This document shows positions 26,862-34,519 of a DNA stretch of 64,000 nucleotides, in pieces. The notes beneath the pieces were generated by a model that was not told the DNA's origin, ran no database searches, and saw nothing but the letters and a program-made list of their open reading frames with translations. The first letter of the stretch is position 1, and each line of letters starts with the position of its first letter. The stretch comes from Roseiarcus sp963832305. GTDB lineage: Bacteria > Pseudomonadota > Alphaproteobacteria > Rhizobiales > Beijerinckiaceae. The translations under genes and the position numbers were made by a program. The stretch spans positions 9,906-73,905 of the forward strand of contig CAWHTU010000015.1 of assembly GCA_963832305.1 (NCBI GenBank). The letters run 5' to 3'.

Positions 26862-27965
26862 TTATCGCCTTCGCGCGATCTCGCTCACACAGCGATCGAG
26901 GTCGCGGAGATCCTGGCGCATTTGGTCGAGTGCGAACCCGAGAGTGAAAATGCGTTCCAGGGCGTCTACGGGCAGACCCAGCGTCAACCCCTCGCTGCCG
27001 ACCGATGCGATTGCCTCGGCGTAGTGGTCAAAGGCGGCTTCGACCCCCTCCACCGACGCCGGGTCGCGCCGACCAGCCAGCGCTTCTCCTCTGCCACGCA
27101 GTTGCTCAGCTGACGTCTGCGCGACCCGCGCCAGCAGCGGTCCGAGCCGCGCTTGGAGCGACTGGGGAAGCGGTTCGGCTGCGGCCAGTCCAATCATCAC
27201 GAGGTCGTGACGCAGCCGCGTGAGCGTGCGCACGAGCGGTCCATGATCGGGCTCGGCGGCGAGAAAAGCTATGCGCTCGTGCTTCGCCTCGGCGGCGCTT
27301 GCCCGCGTCCGCGCAACAGCTTCGCCAATGCTGTCCTGGATACGCGCGATTGCCGCCGCATCGCGGGGCCGGGTGAACCCCTCGAACAACTCGGGAAGGG
27401 ACGCCGCCATCAGATCGAGCGTCCGAGCCGCGCCCTCGATCACAAACGAATGCGCGCGGGTCGGCAACACCAGAAGAGATACCGCCAGTGCGATGATGCC
27501 TCCGACCGAGACCTCCAGCACACGATCGACTGCGGATTCGATCGGGCCCACATGGACGAACCGAGGAACCAAGAGAACCAACACACCTGTGAGCGGTGCG
27601 ACGCTGAAGCTGGGATAGACCGCTCCAAGAAAGGCCAAAGGCGCCACCGCGAGCGCGAGGACGCCTGCGAGCGAGACATCATTTGAGTGGGGAACCAGTA
27701 CTGCGACGACCCCTGCATAAACAGCGCCGCCGAGCGTGCCTACCAGATAGTCGACGGTCGCCTTCATAGACCTGCCGAAAGTCGCCTGAGTCAGCACCAC
27801 CGCGGTCATCACCGTCCACAGCGGAAGCGGGACCTTGAGCAAGTGCGAAAAGGCGAAGCCCGATAGCGCAGCGATTGTCACCCTAAGGGAAAGGCCCAGT
27901 TGCGCCCTGTGTTCCGGAAACTTCGAGCGGAGCAATCTCCATTCGCTCGCGACGCTGCTCATCAC
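26862..27965 (-). CDS. FUSC-family inner-membrane protein
   Basis: A 367-residue protein with six N-terminal membrane helices (for example RVTIAALSGFAFSHLLKVPL and PLWTVMTAVVLTQATFGRSM) and a cytoplasmic helical C-terminal half. This is the compact FUSC layout, related to AaeB/YccS-type aromatic acid or fusaric acid exporters. The substrate is unknown. The first codons are duplicated as a remnant at 5270-5340 beside the tRNA. No partner membrane-fusion protein is encoded nearby. Confidence 0.8.
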   Translation of the reverse strand: MMSSVASEWRLLRSKFPEHRAQLGLSLRVTIAALSGFAFSHLLKVPLPLWTVMTAVVLTQATFGRSMKATVDYLVGTLGGAVYAGVVAVLVPHSNDVSLAGVLALAVAPLAFLGAVYPSFSVAPLTGVLVLLVPRFVHVGPIESAVDRVLEVSVGGIIALAVSLLVLPTRAHSFVIEGAARTLDLMAASLPELFEGFTRPRDAAAIARIQDSIGEAVARTRASAAEAKHERIAFLAAEPDHGPLVRTLTRLRHDLVMIGLAAAEPLPQSLQARLGPLLARVAQTSAEQLRGRGEALAGRRDPASVEGVEAAFDHYAEAIASVGSEGLTLGLPVDALERIFTLGFALDQMRQDLRDLDRCVSEIARRR

Positions 27966-28218
27966 GAACTCCCGGTGTAAAAGCCTTGGGCGCCAACTAG
28001 CCCTTACCGAGAAATCGAGGGCCGGGGTAGCCGAAGTATACGCAGGAACCCGATCGCGGTGCGTTTCAGATTAGCACAAGAAGCGCTGCGAGAGCAGATG
28101 CCGTCCGACTTGGCGAAGGCTCCATTTCGACCCATCGGAAATCGTTCGCGCCGATGGCGGATGACCCGACAGTTCACACGCTGGCAAGTCGGGGCGTGAC
28201 AATGGTTTGCTCCCTCCG
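27966..28218. other. Gap between FUSC gene and integrase remnant
   Basis: About 250 bases without a recognisable gene or hairpin. It should contain the FUSC promoter. No copy of the tRNA 3' end, which could mark an attachment site, is visible here. Confidence 0.4.
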
Positions 28219-28634
28219 TTAGCAAAATGAAAAATTTGGAGTGGCAAGCGCGCAGCCCTTGGATCGCCGGCGCCTCAATTCTGTTCCCCCCGACGAGGCG
28301 CCCTTCTCACGCGCTCCATCCGCGCGGCGATGGAACACGCCCCGAGCAGTATCGACTACCGACAGTCCGGGGCGCGCTGCCACGCTGCACGCAGGACCGC
28401 ACCGGGTCTCGACCCGGTGTAGAGCGCGAGGAGCAGGAATCGACAAAGGTGGCGCAGCGGACGCTTGTCTGTCTGAAGGCCCTCTTGAACTTCGCGCGCT
28501 CGCCAGCAAGTCCAAAGCAGCCGCGCAACTTCGTTTCTGGTGAGCCAACGCTGCCTGGCCTTGCCACGGGCCGGTAAGGCGACGCGAACGACTCCACGAT
28601 GCAGACCTTCTTTGGCGTGATGGTTTATTGCGAC
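28219..28634 (-). pseudogene. Tyrosine integrase fragment, frameshifted and truncated
   Basis: The minus strand reads AINHHAKEGLHRGVVRVALP, RQRWLTRNEVARLLW and FLLLALYTGSRPGAVLRAAW, typical of alphaproteobacterial site-specific integrases around the first catalytic Arg (the R of TGSRPGAVL). The frame then closes, and the homologous continuation (PGLSVVDTARGVFHRRADGA) is found in another frame. The C-terminal catalytic His-x-x-Arg and Tyr parts are missing and so is the N-terminus. It is the only recombinase trace in the island. Confidence 0.75.
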
Positions 28635-28793
28635 AATCGGAAATTCGAGGCCAATGGCAAAGTAGGCGACGAGGATGGCGAGCGTCTGTCTGCCGACGGC
28701 AAGCCAACGCAAGCCGATAAGCGTGCTGACGCGCAGGCGGCGGGCCTGCCGGACGAGCCCCTCTTCCTCAGGCGCGAGCACGGCGGCCGGCAA
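28635..28793 (-). pseudogene. N-terminal fragment of a RegB/ActS-type sensor kinase
   Basis: The first 53 codons from 28793 read RRLRVSTLIGLRWLAVGRQT and AILVAYFAIGLEFPI, matching the first membrane helix region of RegB/PrrB/ActS redox kinases. The frame then passes directly into the integrase fragment, giving a chimeric 145-codon ORF. The rest of the kinase gene is absent from the window. Breakage by an insertion or deletion event is the simplest reading. Confidence 0.6.
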
Positions 28794-28820
28794 GGCCCCG
28801 TCGCGGCGGCCGGTTCCGGC

Positions 28821-29366
28821 TCATTCGATTCTTTCGTTGGGGTAGACGCCCCACAATTTTACCTGTTCAACATACCCTTTGAACCCATCGCCGTCGACCA
28901 GGCACCACGACGCGTCGCAATTGCGGACGTTGACGATCACCCCCGCCTGAAGCGTGGCGGCCAACTCGGCCGAAGTGGACGGGCGGGCGTAGATCTTCGA
29001 GTTCTCGCCCTTCTTGTTGGGCGTGACGAGCGCGGTTCGCCGGCCCGAAAGCAGCGAATGCAGGACCCACCCCTCGACGCCTTCGGAATCTCGAACCTTA
29101 CGCCATATCTCGAACTCGGCGGTGATTTCGACCGGAAGGCCGGCGCGCTCATACACCCATTTTGTCGCATGGTCCTTCGACGGGCCTTCGCGCAGGTTGA
29201 CCCGGTCGGTCTTCAGGCTGGCGAAGCGCGGCAGGGGCAGCTTGGTGACCGGCCCGACGGGATCGGCGGCCGCAAGACCGGTCGCCAGCAGCAGAACGGA
29301 GAGAATCGCAAGAACCTCGCGGCGGGCGGAAAGGAGCATGGGATCTCGATGCCTTTCTCGTCTCAT
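28821..29366 (-). CDS. Secreted SH3-domain protein
   Basis: From the ATG at 29366 the product is about 181 residues with a signal peptide (VLAILSVLLLATGLAAADP). It carries two bacterial SH3-like segments: SLKTDRVNLREGPSKDHATK and KIYARPSTSAELAATLQAG. The family binds cell wall or acts as a periplasmic module. The ATG at 29339 is an alternative start that still keeps a signal peptide. This marks the return to core-type genes after the island. Confidence 0.82.
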   Translation of the reverse strand: MRRERHRDPMLLSARREVLAILSVLLLATGLAAADPVGPVTKLPLPRFASLKTDRVNLREGPSKDHATKWVYERAGLPVEITAEFEIWRKVRDSEGVEGWVLHSLLSGRRTALVTPNKKGENSKIYARPSTSAELAATLQAGVIVNVRNCDASWCLVDGDGFKGYVEQVKLWGVYPNERIE

Positions 29367-29582
29367 GCCGAGGTCCTCGACGGCCGATCGGCTATCCTTG
29401 TCTTTGCCCGCTCTTCTGGTAGAGAGGCCCGCAAGCTGGCGGATCGGGACCCGTGGGCGGCGCCCTGGATCAACCATTTGCGTCGTCTGTCGTTAACGAG
29501 GCGTAAACTGTGTGATGGCGCGGAAGCGGATGGCTGAAAGCGGGGCGGCGGCGGCGCCGCGCGGGCGATAAGGGCGGCGCTC

Positions 29583-30578
29583 ATGACCAAGAAAAGACCC
29601 CTCGTGGTGGTCACCCGGCGGTTGCCCGAGCTGGTCGAGACCCGCATGCGCGAGCTGTTCGACGCCAGGCTCAACCTCGAGGACAAGGCGATGTCCCAAG
29701 CCGAGATCGTCGAGGCGATGCGTGAGGCCGACGTTCTCGTGCCGACGATCACTGACCACATCAATTCGGCGATGATCGCGCAAGCGGGCGAGCAGATGCG
29801 GCTGATCGCCAATTTCGGCAATGGGGTCGATCACATTGACGTCACCAGCGCGCTCCGTCGCGGCATTACGGTCACCAACACGCCCGGCGTGCTGACGGAG
29901 GACACCGCCGACATGACAATGGCGCTGATCCTTTCGACGGCGAGGCGACTGGTGGAGGGTTCGCGCATCATCCCCGAGGGGCGGTGGGCAGGGTGGTCGC
30001 CGACGTGGATGCTGGGCCGGCGGATCACCGGCAAGCGTCTCGGCATCGTCGGAATGGGGCGCATCGGCCAGGCGCTCGCCCGGCGCGCGCGCGCGTTCGG
30101 GATGTCCATCCACTACCACAATCGGCGCCGGGTCGCCGCGCAGATCGAGGAATCGCTCGAGGCGACCTACTGGGATTCGCTCGACCAGATGCTGGCCAGG
30201 ATGGATTTCGTCTCGATCAACTGTCCGCATACGCCGGGAACCTACCATCTCCTGTCGGCCCGCCGGCTGAAGCACCTCCGCCCGGACGCCATCCTCATCA
30301 ACACCGCGCGGGGCGAGGTCGTCGACGAGAACGCGCTCGTCCGGATGCTCGAGGCAGGCGAACTCGCCAACGCCGGGCTCGATGTCTTCGAGCACGCGCC
30401 GGCGGTCAACGAGAAACTGATCGCCCTCGCGAAGGCCGGCAAAGTGACGCTTTTGCCGCACATGGGCTCGGCGACGCACGAGGGCCGCGCCGACATGGGC
30501 GAAAAGGTCATCATCAACATCCGGACCTTCGTCGATGGCCACCGGCCGCCGGACCGGGTGCTGCCGAGCATGCTTTAG
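29583..30578 (+). CDS. D-2-hydroxyacid dehydrogenase (glyoxylate/glycerate type)
   Basis: A 331-residue D-isomer 2-hydroxyacid dehydrogenase. The Rossmann motif is GIVGMGRIGQALARRARAFG. Catalytic Arg lies in INTARGEVVDENAL, Glu in AGLDVFEHAP and His in LLPHMGSATHEGR. The motif ANFGNGVDHIDV is typical of the GyaR/glyoxylate reductase branch. It should reduce glyoxylate or hydroxypyruvate, a step that suits a serine-cycle or photorespiratory-type metabolism, but the exact substrate is not decided by sequence. Confidence 0.88.
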   Translation: MTKKRPLVVVTRRLPELVETRMRELFDARLNLEDKAMSQAEIVEAMREADVLVPTITDHINSAMIAQAGEQMRLIANFGNGVDHIDVTSALRRGITVTNTPGVLTEDTADMTMALILSTARRLVEGSRIIPEGRWAGWSPTWMLGRRITGKRLGIVGMGRIGQALARRARAFGMSIHYHNRRRVAAQIEESLEATYWDSLDQMLARMDFVSINCPHTPGTYHLLSARRLKHLRPDAILINTARGEVVDENALVRMLEAGELANAGLDVFEHAPAVNEKLIALAKAGKVTLLPHMGSATHEGRADMGEKVIINIRTFVDGHRPPDRVLPSML

Positions 30579-30753
30579 CCTCCAATCGCTTGGAGCGCCA
30601 GCAAGGACCGCGCGAGCGCTGCTGTCTCTGCATTGCCCGCCGGTTCAGTCTCACATTGTGCGGGTGAGGGGAACGCCTGGCGCTGGCAGTGGTTCTCTAT
30701 GCGCCAGGGCGCCTTCGCCGAGGAAGATTCGGCCCTGCAACAGTTCATCGCGA

Positions 30754-31957
30754 TCATCCGGCGACAAAGCTCTTGGGCGCTGGACTGATGACCTTGGCGG
30801 CGTCGTTGTCGATCTGCATCACCGCAAGGCCCCGCTCGTTGGTTCCGTCGGGGCGGAAGCGGAAGACGCCATCGACGCCGCTGAAACCCGACGTGTTGGT
30901 CAGCGCCCTTTCGTTGTAGGGATCCGGGCCTCCATTCCTCGCAAGTGCGGCGGCCAGCGTCGTCGCGTCATAAGCGAGCGTCGCCAAACGGGCTGGCTCG
31001 CTGTTGAACTTGGCTTTGTACTTCTGCGCAAACGCGTTGAAACCGGAATTGTCGGGGGCGGAGAACCAGGCGCCCTGCAATTGCGGAATCTTGAGCACCC
31101 GGGGGTCGTTCCAGACGCCGGTCCCCAGGAGTTGCGTCTTGACGCCGTTCGAAGACAAGGCGTTGGCGACCGCCTGCATCGCATCGGCCTGCTCGGGAAT
31201 GAACAAGGCGTCAATCTGCCCTTGCGCCGCCGCGACCTGCTGCGCGGCGGCCGTCATCTGACCGGCGCCATAACGGGCGGTGACGACGATTTGCGCGTTG
31301 ACGCCCGCTGCGGTCTGCTGAAACCGGTCAGTGGCGATATTGCCGTACTCGTTCTGCGGCGCCATGATCGCGAACGACTTCTTGCCGCTCGAAACCGAGT
31401 ACTGAACGATCCGGTCGACATAAGAACTCGATCAGGAAGGACAGCAGATAGACCCCCGGTGCGGCGACGCTGACATCGGTCGAAAAAGCGATCATTGGCC
31501 GGCCGCCGGATTTTGCCGCAGCCGACGCCGATCGCACGTCGTTCGCGAACACCGGCCCGAGGATGAGCTGCGCCCCCGCGCCGAGTTCGGATTGAGCGGC
31601 TTGGGCCGCGCCGTCCGAGCTCGAATGGTCGTCCTCAATCATGAGCGTTATGTACGGACCGCCAAAATCGTCGACCGCCAGCTGGGCCGCGTTGCGCATC
31701 GAGACGCCGATCGGGCTTGGACCGCCGTTCTGTGTCAATGGCAGGATCATGCCGACGCGAACCGGTCCCGAGCCAAGCGTCTCGCCGACAAGCGGCCCCC
31801 CGGCGGGTGGGGGCGGCGGTGAAGCCGCCGGCGCGCCTGCGCCAAAATCGAGCCCGGACGAATTGCACCCCGCGAGCGTCAGCGCCGCGCCGCCGCCAAG
31901 CAGCGCTCGCCGCGTGAGGCTTGCGCCCGGTTCCGGCTTCCGAGCGGAAAACTGCAT
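30754..31957 (-). CDS. LpoA-like penicillin-binding protein activator lipoprotein, frameshifted
   Basis: From the ATG at 31957 (GAGGTGGAG just upstream) the protein has a twin-Arg-containing start and a lipobox (GGAALTLAGCNSS), then a type I periplasmic-binding fold (VGMILPLTQNGGPSPIGVSM through GAQLILGPVFANDV). The frame breaks at about 31424-31428: GAGTTCTTATG would be in frame as GAGTCTTATG. The second half continues as DRIVQYSVSSGKKSFAIMAP to the stop at 30754. It is divergent from rsmI-yraN, the usual LpoA (YraM) neighbourhood. Either a sequence error or a recent mutation would explain the break. Confidence 0.8.
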
Positions 31958-32136
31958 CTCCACCTCTCGCCCGAGCCCCGTCGACAGCGTCCCGCGGATC
32001 GCTCTATCAGTTCGGCTGTCGGCTTGCGACCAAGGCGATTGGCCGGCGGCCGACGGAAATTGTGGCATTTTCACCTGCGCTTGGCTATGTCGTCGGTAAA
32101 CAGGGGCGCCAGGCCATCGGTGGGATTTCTGAAGAA

Positions 32137-33069
32137 ATGACCGCGATAAAGGCTCCGCCCAGGGAAGGCGCCGGGATCGCCCGATTGAACCGGAGTTTTG
32201 TCGTCGGCGGCGCGCCGATCCCCACGGCGCCGCTGACCCCCGGGCTCTATATCGTGGCCACGCCGATTGGCAACCTCGGCGACGTGACCTTGCGGGCTCT
32301 GGGAATCCTGGCCGGGGCCGACTTGATCCTGGCCGAGGACACTCGCGTATCGCGAACGTTGCTCGCACGCTACGGGATCGAGACGCCGCTCTCGCCCTAC
32401 CACGAACACAACGCCGCGGAGGCGCGCCCGCGCGCGCTGCGACGAATCGCCGCGGGGCAGGCCGTGGCGCTCATTTCCGACGCCGGAACGCCGCTCGTTT
32501 CCGATCCCGGGTATCGGCTCGTTGCCGAAGCGGTCGCGCAGGGCTTCGCCGTCACCAGCGCGCCGGGCCCATCGGCGGCGCTCGCCGCGCTTTGCGTCGC
32601 CGCCCTGCCGACCGACCGGTTCTTCTTCGAAGGATTCCTGCCGTCCAAGCGCGCGGCGCGGCGGGAGCGCATCAACGCGCTCGCCGCCGTGCCCGGCACC
32701 CTCATTCTCTATGAATCCCCCGGGCGCCTCGCCGAGACGCTTGCCGACCTCGCGCTCGAGCTTGGGGAGCGTCCCGCGGCAGTGGCGCGCGAATTGACCA
32801 AGCTGCACGAGGAAGTGAGGCGCGGGACGCTCGACAAGCTCGCCGCCGAATACGCGGATCAAGAGGCGCCGCGAGGCGAAATCGTGATCGTCGTGCGCGG
32901 AAGGGAGGCGCGGCCGCCGATCGCCGACGACGCGCTCGACCGGGAAATCGCCGAATTGCTCGCCAAGCTCTCGGTCAAGGACGCGGCGGCGGCTGTCGCC
33001 GCGAAGCACGGGTTGCCGCGAAGGCAGGTCTATGCGCGCGCGCTGGCCCTGGCGGGCGCGCAAAGGTGA
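32137..33069 (+). CDS. rsmI: 16S rRNA 2'-O-ribose methyltransferase RsmI
   Basis: From the ATG at 32137 the product is 310 residues of the tetrapyrrole-methylase fold. Signature stretches are GLYIVATPIGNLGDVTLRAL, LAEDTRVSRTLL, ALISDAGTPLVSDPGYRLV and FFFEGFLPSKRAARRERI. RsmI methylates C1402 of 16S rRNA in the decoding centre. A longer frame open back to 31921 overlaps the divergent lipoprotein gene and is unlikely. The stop overlaps the yraN start. Confidence 0.92.
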   Translation: MTAIKAPPREGAGIARLNRSFVVGGAPIPTAPLTPGLYIVATPIGNLGDVTLRALGILAGADLILAEDTRVSRTLLARYGIETPLSPYHEHNAAEARPRALRRIAAGQAVALISDAGTPLVSDPGYRLVAEAVAQGFAVTSAPGPSAALAALCVAALPTDRFFFEGFLPSKRAARRERINALAAVPGTLILYESPGRLAETLADLALELGERPAAVARELTKLHEEVRRGTLDKLAAEYADQEAPRGEIVIVVRGREARPPIADDALDREIAELLAKLSVKDAAAAVAAKHGLPRRQVYARALALAGAQR

Positions 33070-33458
33070 GGGCCAAAGCCTCCGCCGAGCGGGCGGAACG
33101 CCGGCGTGGCGCCCATCTTTACGGCCTGAAGGCGGAACAGGTCGCGGCTCTGCTGCTGCGCCTGAAGGGCTACAGGATTCTCGCCCGAAGGTTTGTTGTG
33201 TCTGGCGGCGAGATCGACCTCATCGCGAAGCGAGGCGGCTCGATCGCCTTCGTCGAGGTCAAGGCGCGCGCCGACATGGAGATCGCCGCAATCTCAATCA
33301 GTGCGACCAAACGGCGGCGGATCGCGCGCGCCGCCCGGGTGTGGCTGGCTCGGAACCCTTGGGCGGCGGGCCTCACCTTTCGGGGCGACGCCGTCTTCGT
33401 CGCGCCCGGACGCCTTCCCCGTCACGCGCCGTCCGCGTATAGGCTCATGATCGACTGA
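33066..33458 (+). CDS. yraN: YraN family (UPF0102) protein
   Basis: A 130-residue YraN-type protein with a predicted endonuclease-like fold: GLKAEQVAALLLRLKGYRIL, then SGGEIDLIAKRGGSIAFVEV followed by KARAD, the usual D-x-n-E-V-K core. It uses a GTG start overlapping the rsmI stop (GTGA), so it is translated from the same message. The cellular role of YraN is not established. Confidence 0.88.
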   Translation: MRAKASAERAERRRGAHLYGLKAEQVAALLLRLKGYRILARRFVVSGGEIDLIAKRGGSIAFVEVKARADMEIAAISISATKRRRIARAARVWLARNPWAAGLTFRGDAVFVAPGRLPRHAPSAYRLMID

Positions 33459-33511
33459 TTCCCTGAGGCCAGCTCTCTCTCAAATCCAACTTGGCCCTCG
33501 ACCGGACGCCC

Positions 33512-34460
33512 ATGCCCCTTATCGTCGCCGTGCAGATGGACCCGATCGAGCGCATCCGCATCGCGGGCGACTTCGACCTTCGCGCTCTTGCTCGAAGCGC
33601 AGGCGCGCGGGCATCGCCTGCTGCATTACACGCCCGATCGTCTGCGGCTCAACGGCAAGCGAGTTGAGGCGATGACGGAGCCGCTGAGCATCAAGGACGT
33701 TGCGGGCGATCACGCCCGCCTCGGCGAGGCGAGCCTCACCGACCTTTCGTCCGTCGACGTCGTGCTTCTCCGGCAGGACCCGCCGTTCGACCTCGCCTAT
33801 ATCGCAACAACCCACATTCTCGAGTTCATTCAGCCCGAGACTTTGGTGGTCAACGATCCGAGCGGCGTGCGCAACGCCCCGGAGAAACTGTTCGTGATGG
33901 ATTTCCCCGAACTGATGCCGCCGACCCTCATCGCCCGCGACAAGGCGGCGATTGAGGCGTTCCGGGCCGAGCACGGCGAAGTGGTGATGAAGCCGCTCTA
34001 CGGCTACGGCGGCGCGGCTGTGTTCAAAGTCGCCGTCCAGGACCCGAATTTCGGCTCGCTGTTCGACATGTTCAGCACGACCTTCCGCGAGCCCTGGGTG
34101 ATCCAGAAGTTCCTGCCGGCGGTGGCGAAAGGGGACAAGCGGATCATCCTGGTCGACGGCGAGGCGAAAGGCGTGATCAATCGCGTGCCGACCGGCGACG
34201 ATATCCGGTCGAACATGGTGCGCGGCGGGTCGGCGAAGGAAACCAACCTGACTGAAAGGGAACGAGCGATTTGCTCGACGATCGGGCCAGAGCTGAGGAA
34301 GCGCGGCCTTTTGTTCGTCGGCATCGATGTCATCGATGGTTATCTGACCGAGATCAACGTCACCTCGCCTACCGGCATCCGCGCCGTCAAGCGGCTTGGC
34401 GGGCCGGACCTCGCGGTGGCGATCTGGGACGCGATCGAGGCCAAATTTACCAGGAAATAG
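33512..34460 (+). CDS. gshB: Glutathione synthetase, frameshifted near the start
   Basis: The ATG at 33512 starts MPLIVAVQMDPIERIRIAGD. The expected continuation STFALLLEAQARGHRLLHYT lies in the +1 frame; removal of one T of the doublet at 33572-33573 restores it. The rest is a complete ATP-grasp enzyme (VVMKPLYGYGGAAVFKV, RIILVDGEAKGVINRVP, INVTSPTGIRAVKRLGG) of normal length, about 315 residues in total. It joins glycine to gamma-glutamylcysteine. gshB is essential or nearly so for redox balance, so a sequencing or assembly error is more likely than a true pseudogene. Confidence 0.88.
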
Positions 34461-34519
34461 CATTTCTCATTGCGCCGGCTGGACTTGCAGCCGCCGCACC
34501 GAGGGGGAATATACCTCCG

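Noticed and set aside
28599..29537. A 312-codon plus-strand frame
   Set aside because: It is the shadow of the SH3 protein gene on the minus strand and runs across the RegB/integrase scrap.
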